DNA from: Tateyamaria sp. syn59
Lineage (GTDB): Bacteria > Pseudomonadota > Alphaproteobacteria > Rhodobacterales > Rhodobacteraceae
DNA: 60,735 nt
Reading direction: 5' to 3'
NCBI RefSeq assembly: GCF_007995245.1
Contig: NZ_VCBA01000019.1
Location: 1 to 60,735, forward strand
Below, piece after piece: positions 18,901 through 25,770 of the stretch. The translations under genes and the position numbers were made by a program. The notes beneath the pieces were generated by a model. It was not told where the DNA came from. It ran no database searches and was given only the letters and a program-made list of their open reading frames with translations. The first letter of the stretch is position 1; the number at the start of each line of letters is the position of its first letter.

Positions 18901-18922
18901 TGGCGAGAAAGCTGGCGCGCAT
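15902..18922 (-). CDS. Six-haem c-type cytochrome with a P460-like N-terminal region
   Basis: 1006 residues from the ATG at 18922, with GGAG upstream. A signal peptide (MRASFLASLFFIFTFVTHAALA) directs it to the periplasm. Six CxxCH haem sites are visible: CMRCH (about 212), CIGCH (342), CLSCH (419), CAVCHH (488), CGACH (561) and CQDCH (643). Before the first haem, residues about 95-185 contain ADGAIVVKEM, LNWTVMVKDS and GGWFFASVYF, a pattern recalling cytochrome P460-type domains. Residues after about 650 have no CxxCH and look beta-rich, with DNKTGHRLPSGVGFRRAFLE. Electron transfer to or from an unknown substrate is expected. No oxidase or reductase partner is adjacent. Confidence 0.85.
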   Translation of the reverse strand: MRASFLASLFFIFTFVTHAALADDASHKGKGADLPLPSTLPLIDYENVLFPWIAKREYVGLGWKRDKSWRDTGPFVFDMSFGIHPAVRMYYSPEIMAWLEGGRQGTIADGAIVVKEMVTPPSARYNEHYASLVAKHPNDPEKVAEEMARYTYDQGGLNWTVMVKDSALSHGGWFFASVYFEDKAEMEARTPVIDKFEAPYSPPLGAGGDGMCMRCHASAAEELIFSALENIEGYPGEPVIYRVDESWRDLPMAQKPAFGASLEDMIKSYVNDPHDPAAMRAAHIAAAKASPIDQNTAFTDMFPGTGGVDITRANLQTLPSEWLDHVPARPDDTQHFLTSDNCIGCHGGLGGAPSGVTMFIKDGPKYGDGYNISEYGEWRWSPMGLAGRDPIFYAQLESEFALLEAAGVGDLSENLGTTCLSCHGAMGQRQLEIDAHASPDSGPDGNTFKVAYTLLHDPLTTAEKEQQIADGTFEYHEYGNLAREGISCAVCHHIAPPERAAGQPDYNTLDTYLMNGTTGVFRTNPANELIGPFPDVRQKPMQNAMGITPVHDDYITESEMCGACHTINLPNVDWATDTPLPGFSVEEQAVLNQAAQNAVDFLKDEFDVTYREPLVKFQHSIEQATFLEWQNSQFADAGTAQSCQDCHMKSSFETLDGRIKIDSLTTQIATIQDTNLPEVPNALPHEELDVPFRDDYKRHNFVGLNAFMVEMLSQFDEEMGMSPKDPMTYATNGAQLSLETMALQARDETADVAIESLTAADGVVEAVVSVDNKTGHRLPSGVGFRRAFLEVKVTDAGGAQVWCSGCTNGAGVIIGPDGKPLKTEFLDYVPDGATEALYQPHHDLIEDETQVQIYEELTQNAKKEFTSSFVHRVYHPKDNRLLPWGAAEPGTDAFKARFGDSEVTAAFMKATMPEGRAEHDAGVKAGKDQLTYKITLPSGVDASGATVSATLYSQAIPPYYLKQRFETAPTGPATQRLYYLASRLKTEGTLIEDWKLKIQSDTAQVQ

Positions 18923-19262
18923 CGAATAGATCTCCGGCGTTATGCATCGGCAGAATGCCACCTAAGCGCGAATTTGTATACGCAAACTTTCGCCTATATC
19001 GGGAAAATCGGGTCTATCTCCGGCTTTTTCGGGGTAGCTGCCTTGATCTGTAGTGCAATCGTCCTAACGCGCTACTTGTTTTGCCACGATGCCCTCCTTA
19101 AGCGCGGCGGCCTCGCCAAACCGCGCCTCAACATCGCTCTTGAGACCGTGCTGAGCGGCCTCTCTTGCCTCGGCCTGACGCGCGGGATTTCGCCGAAAAT
19201 GGGGAACTCTTTCCGATCTCTCCGGTTATTCACCCAGCGCAACCTACTAAACGGAGGTCACT
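18923..19262. other. 340-base intergenic region between the cytochrome and dps
   Basis: Divergent upstream region for the minus-strand cytochrome gene and the plus-strand dps gene. The right part holds the EcfG-type promoter at 19203-19229. The left part contains TTTGTATACGCAAA at 18973-18986, an imperfect dyad with TTTG/CAAA arms that could be an operator for the cytochrome gene. A 142-codon open frame crosses it, but its composition and overlap with the cytochrome start argue against a gene. Confidence 0.5.
19203..19229 (+). promoter_or_regulatory. EcfG-type promoter for dps
   Basis: GGAAC at 19203-19207, then 16 bases, then GGTTAT at 19224-19229. This matches the general-stress consensus GGAAC-N16/17-cGTT except for G at the first -10 position. 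It ends 33 bases before the dps ATG. Dps is a common EcfG-regulon member, which supports the call. Confidence 0.75.
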
Positions 19263-19760
19263 ATGACTGACGCACTGAAAGTCGTTCCTTCAAGCGACGA
19301 CGTCTCAACCGGCGTCCAGGATACCGAAGCGGTCGCAACCGGGCTGGCAGACATTTTGGCAGACACCTACTGCCTTGTTTTTAAGACACATGCCTATCAC
19401 TGGAACGTCGAAGGGCCGCTGTTCTATTCCGTCCACAATCTGACGGAAGAGCACTACACCAATATGTTCGAAGCCGCCGACGAACTGGCCGAACGCATCC
19501 GTGCGCTGGGCGAACTGGCACCGTCGGCGCTTAAGGACGTGGTCAGCCGGTCGCGTATCGAAGATGCCGAGGGCAAGATGTCGACCGCAGACATGGTCGA
19601 AGACCTCGCCTCTGATCACGAGCGTATCGCGCACCGCTTGCATGCGCTGGCCGAACTCGCCGGTGACAACCGTGATATCGTGACCGAAGATTTGGCGACC
19701 GAGCGCTCCGCGTTCCACGAACAAGCCGCATGGATGCTGCGCGCCATCGGAAAGAGCTGA
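19263..19760 (+). CDS. dps: Dps-family DNA-protection ferritin-like protein
   Basis: 165 residues, the usual Dps length. The dodecameric cytoplasmic protein oxidises and stores iron and shields DNA during stress. The ferroxidase segment KTHAYHWNVEGPLFYSVHNL with downstream EEHYTNMFEAADELAERIRA supplies the inter-subunit His, Asp and Glu ligands. A disordered N-terminal tail of about 25 residues precedes the four-helix core. ACGGAGGTCACT gives a good ribosome site. It has its own EcfG-type promoter and a strong terminator, so it is a single-gene stress unit next to the phyR locus. Confidence 0.96.
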   Translation: MTDALKVVPSSDDVSTGVQDTEAVATGLADILADTYCLVFKTHAYHWNVEGPLFYSVHNLTEEHYTNMFEAADELAERIRALGELAPSALKDVVSRSRIEDAEGKMSTADMVEDLASDHERIAHRLHALAELAGDNRDIVTEDLATERSAFHEQAAWMLRAIGKS

Positions 19761-19765
19761 ACACG

Positions 19766-19800
19766 AAAAAACCCCGCCGGAGCGATCCGGCGGGGTTTTT
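19766..19800 (+). terminator. Rho-independent terminator after dps
   Basis: Perfect 10-base stem CCCCGCCGGA (19772-19781) and TCCGGCGGGG (19786-19795) with loop GCGA, flanked by A6 and T5. The A and T tracts allow it to work in both directions, ending dps and the convergent phyR transcript. Confidence 0.95.
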
Positions 19801-19819
19801 ACCGTCTATTTGAGAAGCG

Positions 19820-20635
19820 TCACGCCTTCAGCGTTTCCGTTGATGAAAAGAACATCGCCTGACTGACGGCAGATTTGACTTGCGCCTCTGTATAAGGCTT
19901 CGAAATCAGGAACGCGGGTTCGGGTCCCTGTCCAGTCAGCAACCGCTCCGGGAAGGCGGTGATAAAAATAACCGGCACGTCGCCCTGTGCTGCCAGGATG
20001 TCATTGACCGCATCAATCCCGCTGGAATTGTCTGCAAGTTGGATGTCCGACAGGATAAGGTCGGCGCTTTCTTCCTTGGCCAACTGCACGGCGCGATCAC
20101 GCGTGCGCGCGATGCCGGTGACCCGGTGGCCCATATCGGCAACAATCGATTCCAGGTCCATCGAAATGATCGCCTCGTCCTCAATGATCATAACCCGGCC
20201 GGACACGTGCTGGCTCATCTCGGCATAGGCGATGTCGATCAACTCTTGCGCTTCCTCGGGTGGGATATCCATGACCTGGGCAACTTCGGTTGGTGAGAAA
20301 TCCTCGACCGTATGCAGCAGCAAGGCTTCCCTTGTGTTCGGTGTGAGCTTGGACAGGTGGTCGCGCGCTCTTCGCGCAATGCCAGGCACATCGGACTGTT
20401 CACCAAACGCGGCACCCGACGTGGTCCAGATCGCGTGGAAGCTGCGGAACAGGGCGACTTTTGCGTGCGACCCATCCTGGTATTGATCGGGATCGGACAG
20501 GATCGCTTCGAGCGTTGCGATGGCGTATGTGTCACCGCTGTCCTGGCTGCCTGTCAGTGCGCGCGCGTAGCGGCGAAGGTAAGGAAGGTTGGCGCCCACA
20601 TCGTCCGCGAGCTGCTCCCTTGCGTCCTTGTTCAT
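19820..20635 (-). CDS. phyR: General stress response anti-anti-sigma response regulator
   Basis: 271 residues with the diagnostic PhyR order: an N-terminal ECF-sigma-like domain (about 1-140, with LPYLRRYARALTGSQ and TPNTREALLLHTVEDFSPTE) and a C-terminal receiver (about 147-265). Receiver residues are acidic EDE in VMIIEDEAI, the phospho-acceptor Asp in LILSDIQLAD, Thr in FITAF and Lys in LISKPYTEAQ. When phosphorylated, the sigma-like domain captures NepR and frees EcfG. It is divergent from nepR-ecfG, with overlapping EcfG-type promoters between them. Confidence 0.97.
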   Translation of the reverse strand: MNKDAREQLADDVGANLPYLRRYARALTGSQDSGDTYAIATLEAILSDPDQYQDGSHAKVALFRSFHAIWTTSGAAFGEQSDVPGIARRARDHLSKLTPNTREALLLHTVEDFSPTEVAQVMDIPPEEAQELIDIAYAEMSQHVSGRVMIIEDEAIISMDLESIVADMGHRVTGIARTRDRAVQLAKEESADLILSDIQLADNSSGIDAVNDILAAQGDVPVIFITAFPERLLTGQGPEPAFLISKPYTEAQVKSAVSQAMFFSSTETLKA

Positions 20636-20662
20636 TTTCTTTGCCTTTTTTCACTTTGTCTC

Positions 20663-20689
20663 GGAACCTTACGCGCGGCCATGCGTATT
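20663..20689 (+). promoter_or_regulatory. EcfG-type promoter for nepR-ecfG
   Basis: GGAAC at 20663-20667, 16 bases, then CGTATT at 20684-20689, ending 44 bases before the nepR ATG. Autoregulation of nepR-ecfG by EcfG is the known design of this system. It overlaps the phyR promoter on the other strand. Confidence 0.78.
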
Positions 20690-20695
20690 GGTTCC
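20668..20695 (-). promoter_or_regulatory. EcfG-type promoter for phyR
   Basis: Reading leftward, GGAAC at 20695-20691, 17 bases, then CGTAAG at 20673-20668. It lies about 33 bases upstream of the phyR ATG. It overlaps the opposite-facing nepR promoter almost completely. Confidence 0.75.
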
Positions 20696-20733
20696 GTCAC
20701 ACGCCAATAAAATTACTCGAGAAACCAGATCTG

Positions 20734-20910
20734 ATGACACGGCAGACCCGCAAGACAGACATCGACGCAGAGATCGACGCAAACCTCAAACGCGCTTTCG
20801 ACAGCTTGGCGCAAGAGCCCGTACCCGACCGGTTTACGGACCTGTTGAACCAATTGCGCACCGGTGACGTTCAGGCGTCGTCCGAAAAAGGAGAGCGGCA
20901 TGACGACTGA
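20734..20910 (+). CDS. nepR: Anti-sigma factor NepR
   Basis: 58 residues from the ATG at 20734; the longer upstream frame is not coding-like. The charged N-terminus (MTRQTRKTDIDAEIDANLK) leads into the NepR core RAFDSLAQEPVPDRFTDLLN, two helices joined by a proline-containing turn, which bind either EcfG or the sigma-like domain of PhyR. Its stop lies inside the beginning of ecfG, an 11-base overlap, so the two are translationally coupled and probably made in matched amounts. Confidence 0.93.
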   Translation: MTRQTRKTDIDAEIDANLKRAFDSLAQEPVPDRFTDLLNQLRTGDVQASSEKGERHDD

Positions 20911-21448
20911 CCCGCGTGACGAGTTGGTCGAACATCTCGGTCCCCTGCGTGCTTTCGCACTAAGCTTGTGCCGCAACTCTGCCACGGCGGACGATCTGGT
21001 GCAGGAAGCGTTGATCAAGGCGTGGACGAATATCGACAAGTTCGAACCCGGTTCGAACATGCGCGCGTGGCTTTTCACCATCTTGCGCAACACCTACTAC
21101 TCGCTGCACCGCAAGCGTAAGCGTGAGGTCGAGGATGTCGACGGCGCCTATGCCGATACGCTGTCGCAGAAACCAGACCACGACGGGCGCCTCGCCATGC
21201 GGGACTTCGGCGCGGCGTTCGACCAGCTGAACGATGAACAGCGCGAGGCACTGGTTCTGGTCGGAGCAGGTGGCTTTTCCTACGAAGAGGCGGCAGAGAC
21301 CTGCGGTGTCGCGGTCGGCACCATCAAAAGCCGGGTGAACCGGGGCCGCGCACGTCTGGCAGAGCTGATGGCCGTGGAAGACCCCGACGATATCGAATTG
21401 ACAGACAGCGTGACCGTGGGGATCGTCTCCGCCCAAAACATGGCCTAA
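20900..21448 (+). CDS. ecfG: General stress ECF sigma factor
   Basis: 182 residues from the ATG at 20900, preceded by AAAAAGGAGAGCGGC. Region 2 includes ATADDLVQEALIKAWTNIDK and NMRAWLFTILRNTYYSLHRK. Region 4 includes LNDEQREALVLVGAGGFSYE and VAVGTIKSRVNRGRARL. It directs polymerase to GGAAC-N16/17-cGTT promoters, several of which lie in this window. It is held by NepR and released by phosphorylated PhyR. The kinase gene starts three bases after its stop. Confidence 0.96.
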   Translation: MTTDPRDELVEHLGPLRAFALSLCRNSATADDLVQEALIKAWTNIDKFEPGSNMRAWLFTILRNTYYSLHRKRKREVEDVDGAYADTLSQKPDHDGRLAMRDFGAAFDQLNDEQREALVLVGAGGFSYEEAAETCGVAVGTIKSRVNRGRARLAELMAVEDPDDIELTDSVTVGIVSAQNMA

Positions 21449-21451
21449 GCT

Positions 21452-23203
21452 GTGGCACCGGACCGGTTGACACGCGGGCTTTTCGTTCGTCTGGCGGGGC
21501 TGATGACGCTGGCCCTGTTCCCGCTGGGTGCCATCGCTCTGTGGCAGACCAACGAAGTTGTCAGCGCCACGGTCAGACTGTCCGAAGAGATTGTCTTGTC
21601 CGAGACCGAACGGGCGGCAGCCAACGAACGGCGTCTCCTCGAACGCGGGCGGGGTGCGGCCGAGGGTCTGGCCGCTTTGCTGGGGCCCGTCTCGAACGAT
21701 GCCGCCCAGTGTTCAGAGATGATGACCCGGTTTGTGAACCGCCAGGACACGTTTGTCTTTGCCGGCTTCATTGATCTCAATGGTATGATGATGTGTTCGT
21801 CAAATGGCGTCACGTTTGATTTCGCGGACGACCCCAGCTTCGACCGCGCGCTCGAACAGGAAGGGCAGATTTTCGAGGCAAACCTATCTGGCGTTGCAAC
21901 CGGCGAATCCGTGGTGATCGTCAGCAACCCCGTAAAGATCGAAGGCAAGTTCGCAGGCTTTGTTTCATTGTCCTTTCCGCATTCCTTGGCAAACCCACCG
22001 GCGCGAGGTTTGACTCAAGAAAGCCTGTTTGAGCATGTCACCATCAACCGGTCAGGACGTATCCTTTTTTCGACAAACGACCTCTCGACTGCCGGGGAAC
22101 TGCTGCCCGCTGCCAGCCAGCCAACCGCGTTCCTGGAACGCGACGGTCAAACCTTCATTGCGGAATCCATTGACGGGCGCGAACGGCTGTTTGCCGTTGC
22201 TGCGATCGTTCCGGGCGAGGTGGTCGTGATCGGGTCATGGCCCACAGGCCGCGCGCTCAACAACATCGGAACGACTCCGGTCTGGGTGCCACTGCTTTTT
22301 CCAGTGCTGATGTGGTTTGCCGGTGTCTCGGTTGCGTTCCTCGGCCTGCACCGGCTGGTCATCCGCCACATCTACATGTTGCGCAGCTCCATGCGGCAGT
22401 TTGCGCTGGGCGAAAGGGATAACCCGGAATTGCGGCTCGATGATCCACCGACCGAGTTCGAAGTGTTGGAAACATCCTACAACCGCATGGTGCGCACGCT
22501 CATGCACGCAGAACGGCAAGTCGAACAGGATCTGAACGAAAAGACCATTCTGCTGCGCGAAATTCACCACAGGGTGAAGAACAACCTGCAACTCATCGCG
22601 TCGATCATGAACATGCACGCGCGTGCAGCAAAGACACCGGAGACGCGGGCGCTGCTGTCGCAACTGCAACAGCGGGTGCGGGGTCTGGCGACGGTGCACC
22701 ACACCTTGAACACCGACAGCGATGAAACCAGCATCGACGCGCAGAACCTGATCCGCCGGCTGGTCAAGGAATTGATCCCCATGGCGGACGGGTTGAAACG
22801 CACCATTCAGACAACCACCGACATCGCAAAGGTTCATCTGGGGCAAGACCAGGCGGTTACGCTTTCGATGCTCGCTGCCGAAGCGTTGACCAATGCGGTT
22901 AAATACATCGACGCCCCGGCAGGTAAGCCGCTGACCTTACACATTGCGCTCACGCACGACGCCGACGACAAACTGACCTTTGCCATTGAAAACTCAGTTG
23001 GTGATGGATCCGACCAGATCCCCGACATGCTGGAAAGCACCGGGATCGGAACCCGACTGATGCGCGCCTTTGTTGCGCAACTCGACGGGGAAGAAGACCG
23101 CGAAGAGAGCGATACGCATTATCGCTATTGTGTCACGTTCTCTCTGGCCACAATCGAGGACGAAGAACCAAAACCCTGGACCCAGCACCAAGCAGCAGTC
23201 TGA
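21452..23203 (+). CDS. HisKA_2 sensor histidine kinase, probable PhyR kinase
   Basis: 583 residues from a GTG at 21452, three bases after ecfG. Membrane segments at about 12-32 and 275-298 (WVPLLFPVLMWFAGVSVAFL) enclose a periplasmic sensing region of about 240 residues. A HAMP-like linker and a HisKA_2 dimerisation helix follow, with the phospho-accepting His near residue 371 in LLREIHHRVKNNLQLIASI. The ATPase has an N-box-like SMLAAEALTNAVKY and a GIGTRLMRAF segment. This kinase class pairs with PhyR in several alphaproteobacteria; placement inside the operon makes it the likely PhyK. The signal is unknown. Confidence 0.9.
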   Translation: MAPDRLTRGLFVRLAGLMTLALFPLGAIALWQTNEVVSATVRLSEEIVLSETERAAANERRLLERGRGAAEGLAALLGPVSNDAAQCSEMMTRFVNRQDTFVFAGFIDLNGMMMCSSNGVTFDFADDPSFDRALEQEGQIFEANLSGVATGESVVIVSNPVKIEGKFAGFVSLSFPHSLANPPARGLTQESLFEHVTINRSGRILFSTNDLSTAGELLPAASQPTAFLERDGQTFIAESIDGRERLFAVAAIVPGEVVVIGSWPTGRALNNIGTTPVWVPLLFPVLMWFAGVSVAFLGLHRLVIRHIYMLRSSMRQFALGERDNPELRLDDPPTEFEVLETSYNRMVRTLMHAERQVEQDLNEKTILLREIHHRVKNNLQLIASIMNMHARAAKTPETRALLSQLQQRVRGLATVHHTLNTDSDETSIDAQNLIRRLVKELIPMADGLKRTIQTTTDIAKVHLGQDQAVTLSMLAAEALTNAVKYIDAPAGKPLTLHIALTHDADDKLTFAIENSVGDGSDQIPDMLESTGIGTRLMRAFVAQLDGEEDREESDTHYRYCVTFSLATIEDEEPKPWTQHQAAV

Positions 23204-23247
23204 CACGGTCCGCACCTGACAATCGGGCCACCCTTCTGCGGATTATC

Positions 23248-23997
23248 CTAGATCAGCGGACGTGGTTGGATATTGTCGGGGTCAATGCCCGACAGCGTTG
23301 TCAACGCGTCCTCATCGAGAATGTGCAGTGTTCCATTGCTCCACTGCGCAATTTTCTTGTCCTTCAATTTCGCCAGCGTCTTGTTGGTATGAACCAAAGA
23401 CAGGCCCAAAGCATCAGCCAGATCCTGCTGTCGAAAGGGCAGGGGGCAGCTGTTGTCCTTGTTCAGATCCAGCGCGCACGCGCGGCGATAAAAGCGGTGC
23501 AGGCTCCACCCGATCTTTTCCAACGCACCGCGCTGACCAACGGTGGTCAGCGCATCGCCCAGAAAGTGCTCCTCGACCGCAGCGATATGGGTCAGGGAAA
23601 AGGCCCGCTCGGGCTGGTTCTGAAACAGCTCAAACACACGGTTCCGGTTGAACACGCACAGACGCATCGGTGTCGTCGCCTCGACCGAATGGCACATCGC
23701 GTCCAGCACTGCGGCCTGCAGGCCGATGAAATCACCCGGCATCACAAAGCCGATAACCTGCCGCCGCCCGTTTTCAAGTGTCTTGTAACGTATCCCCATA
23801 CCCGACAGTACGGTGAACAATTGCGCTGCGCGGGCCCCTTCCATGAACAGTTGAGTGCCACTGTCTGCCACCATTTCACCAGTTTTGAAGCGTTTCATGA
23901 ACGCGATTTCCTCCGACTTGAACGGCAGAAACCCGTCCTTGCGCCGCAGAGGGCAGTTGTCGCAATTAATCGTCGAAATATCACCTTGGTATGTCAC
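23248..23997 (-). CDS. Crp/Fnr-family transcription regulator
   Basis: 249 residues. The N-terminus has INCDNCPLRR, then a cyclic-nucleotide-type beta-barrel domain (FMEGARAAQLFTVLSGMGIR, VIGFVMPGDFIGLQAAV) and a C-terminal HTH_Crp domain (FRQQDLADALGLSLVHTNKT). The classical FNR [4Fe-4S] set needs further Cys shortly after the CxxC; here that stretch is RRKDGFLPF without Cys, so it is not a standard oxygen sensor. Other Cys occur at AMCHSVE and RLCVFN. It is convergent with the phyK gene and divergent from the receiver-like gene. Targets and ligand unknown. Confidence 0.9.
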   Translation of the reverse strand: MTYQGDISTINCDNCPLRRKDGFLPFKSEEIAFMKRFKTGEMVADSGTQLFMEGARAAQLFTVLSGMGIRYKTLENGRRQVIGFVMPGDFIGLQAAVLDAMCHSVEATTPMRLCVFNRNRVFELFQNQPERAFSLTHIAAVEEHFLGDALTTVGQRGALEKIGWSLHRFYRRACALDLNKDNSCPLPFRQQDLADALGLSLVHTNKTLAKLKDKKIAQWSNGTLHILDEDALTTLSGIDPDNIQPRPLI

Positions 23998-24063
23998 AGT
24001 TTATTGCTCCCCTGAGCCGTCACATGGAATGAGAACGTCCAACAAGAACAAGGGCGAGCCTTC

Positions 24064-24462
24064 ATGACCGTGCGCACACACAACGACCACAGCTTTGCTG
24101 TGGTCATAACCCCCAATTTTGTCGAAGCCGAAGACATCGCAGACGCCCTGCGTCGTGTCGGCTTTGATAACGTCACTCACTTTCGTTCTGCTGCGGATGC
24201 ACGAGACGGGCTGGCCGAAGCCGCTGTGTTGCCCGAATGCGCGTTGCTGTCTTTGCACGGTGCCGACGTCGCGGCTGACGACCTGTGCGGTCGCCTTCAC
24301 CGTGCCGGATGCCGCTTGGTTTTGATCAATGGCGACCCCGCCCGCGCCAAAGAAATCGACGCTGCCTTTCTGCTCCGCCCCTATTCCGACACCGAACTTG
24401 ATGGTTGCATCGTTGATGTGATGCGGGGCCGCTTGTCAGCGAGCGGTGCACAACAGGCATGA
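24064..24462 (+). CDS. Degenerate receiver-like protein
   Basis: 132 residues. The chain fits the receiver alternation: FAVVITPNFVEAEDIADALR, CALLSLHGADVAA, CRLVLINGD and FLLRPYSDTELDGCI near the end. The last motif parallels the KP(F/Y)xxxxL of receivers with Arg in place of Lys, and the usual phospho-acceptor Asp after the third strand appears as Ser in ALLSLHG. It should therefore be phosphorylation-independent or non-signalling. It starts 66 bases from the divergent Crp/Fnr gene. Function unknown; position suggests a stress accessory role. Confidence 0.65.
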   Translation: MTVRTHNDHSFAVVITPNFVEAEDIADALRRVGFDNVTHFRSAADARDGLAEAAVLPECALLSLHGADVAADDLCGRLHRAGCRLVLINGDPARAKEIDAAFLLRPYSDTELDGCIVDVMRGRLSASGAQQA

Positions 24463-24515
24463 TCGTCGTGGTATACGCCTGAAATGCCCGTCAGGCGGGC
24501 CGCCTCGGCTTGTCG

Positions 24516-24695
24516 TTAGCCCTGCGGCTCGATCATCTGTGCGTCGTCTTCCACAAAGGCTGCATCGTCCTCAACGCTGGAATACATATTTGCCACGAAA
24601 AAGAGGCCTGCAACCAAGACAACCGCTCCGATCCCGGCCAAGACAAACCAGTGTTTGCGCGTCTGGGTTTCGATGTTTGTGTCGGGTGCCGACAT
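24516..24695 (-). CDS. Small single-pass membrane protein, predicted EcfG target
   Basis: 59 residues from the ATG at 24695, preceded by GAAGGAGACACAAC (strong ribosome site). A hydrophilic N-terminus (MSAPDTNIETQTRKHW) leads to one membrane helix (FVLAGIGAVVLVAGLFFVAN), then an acidic tail (SSVEDDAAFVEDDAQMIEPQ). No family recognised. A perfect EcfG-type promoter lies 31 bases upstream, linking it to the general stress response. Confidence 0.78.
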   Translation of the reverse strand: MSAPDTNIETQTRKHWFVLAGIGAVVLVAGLFFVANMYSSVEDDAAFVEDDAQMIEPQG

Positions 24696-24725
24696 GTTGT
24701 GTCTCCTTCGATTACCGTTGCGAGA

Positions 24726-24752
24726 CAAACGCTCCAAAGCGGTCAGGGTTCC
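24726..24752 (-). promoter_or_regulatory. EcfG-type promoter for the small membrane protein at 24516-24695
   Basis: Reading leftward, GGAAC at 24752-24748, 16 bases, CGTTTG at 24731-24726. All core positions agree with GGAAC-N16-CGTT. It ends 31 bases before the ATG at 24695. Confidence 0.85.
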
Positions 24753-24845
24753 ATGCGATATGTGTCACATGACATCCGAGACATAAGACGGGGATGAATT
24801 CCGACTGGCGACGCATCGCACTTAAAGGCGGCACACTGGTCCAAG

Positions 24846-24873
24846 GGAACCAACACCGTGACGCTTGCGTTGT
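24846..24873 (+). promoter_or_regulatory. EcfG-type promoter for the formate/nitrite-family transporter
   Basis: GGAAC at 24846-24850, 17 bases, CGTTGT at 24868-24873, ending 31 bases before the transporter ATG. All core positions match the EcfG consensus. Confidence 0.85.
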
Positions 24874-24903
24874 CGGGTCACGTGAAAACATCAGGACATT
24901 CCT

Positions 24904-25740
24904 ATGACGGACACATCGTCTTCGCCCCTCGTCGAAGAGAAAGTCGAAGACGAGGCGGTAACGGAAGCGTCTGGCCTTTCGCCCCGGCTCATCTTTGAAA
25001 CCATCCGCCGCCACGGCGATGAAGAGTTGCGGCGGCCGATCAACACGCTGTTCTGGTCTGGGGTCGCCGCAGGTATCCTGATCAGCTTTTCGGTGCTTGG
25101 CGAGGCATATTTGCGTGCTTATCTGCCCGACGCAGACTGGCGCTTTATCTTTGAAAACCTAGGGTACTCCCTTGGCTTCCTGCTCGTGATCCTTGGCCGG
25201 ATGCAGCTTTTTACCGAAAACACGATCACAACGGTCGTCCCTGCGGTGATCAACCCGTGCCGCGCTGTGTTCGCGCGCGTTGCCACGCTCTGGTCAGTGG
25301 TCCTGATGGCCAATCTCATCGGCGCGTTCGTGATCGCAGTCTTTCTTGTCTATACGCCGGTACTGACGCCAGAACTCCTCGCGATTGTCACTGATCTCAG
25401 CAAGCATGCGACAGGCTTTCCACCGGTTGAGGGGCTGGTGCGTGGCATTCCAGCCGGCATTCTTATTGCAGCCATCGTCTGGATGCTGCCATCGGCGCAG
25501 AACAACGAAATTCTGTTGATCATCATCTTCACGTGGCTGATCGCGCTGGGCGACTTCACCCACATCATCGCCGGGTCGGTCGAGATGGCTGTTCTGGCCG
25601 TTCAGGGCTTGATCAGCGCAGAGCAGGCCGTGTTCGGGTTTTTCCTGCCGGTGCTTGTCGGCAATGTCATCGGTGGCACCGCGGTCTTCACCATGATGAC
25701 CTATGCCCAGATCCGACCCGAAATTGACGACGCCGAATAA
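24904..25740 (+). CDS. Formate/nitrite transporter family membrane protein
   Basis: 278 residues. A charged cytoplasmic N-terminus of about 45 residues precedes six hydrophobic segments of the FNT fold. They include FWSGVAAGILISFSVLGEAY, YSLGFLLVILGRMQLFTENT (FTENT is the conserved family motif), ANLIGAFVIAVFLV and GFFLPVLVGNVIGGTAVFTM. Family members are pentameric channels for formate, nitrite or hydrosulfide. This one resembles the YfdC-like branch with a long N-terminus, whose substrate is unclear. It has its own EcfG-type promoter and terminator, pointing to a stress role. Confidence 0.9.
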   Translation: MTDTSSSPLVEEKVEDEAVTEASGLSPRLIFETIRRHGDEELRRPINTLFWSGVAAGILISFSVLGEAYLRAYLPDADWRFIFENLGYSLGFLLVILGRMQLFTENTITTVVPAVINPCRAVFARVATLWSVVLMANLIGAFVIAVFLVYTPVLTPELLAIVTDLSKHATGFPPVEGLVRGIPAGILIAAIVWMLPSAQNNEILLIIIFTWLIALGDFTHIIAGSVEMAVLAVQGLISAEQAVFGFFLPVLVGNVIGGTAVFTMMTYAQIRPEIDDAE

Positions 25741-25742
25741 AA

Positions 25743-25770
25743 CAGGGCGCCCGAAGGCGCCCTGTCTCTC
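25743..25770 (+). terminator. Terminator after the FNT transporter gene
   Basis: Perfect stem CAGGGCGCC / GGCGCCCTG (25743-25751 and 25756-25764) with loop CGAA, followed by a pyrimidine run TCTCTCTC. It sits two bases after the stop at 25740. Confidence 0.8.

Noticed and set aside
18842..19270. 142-codon open frame before dps
   Set aside because: It overlaps the start of the cytochrome gene and the dps promoter, has no ribosome site and no family resemblance.
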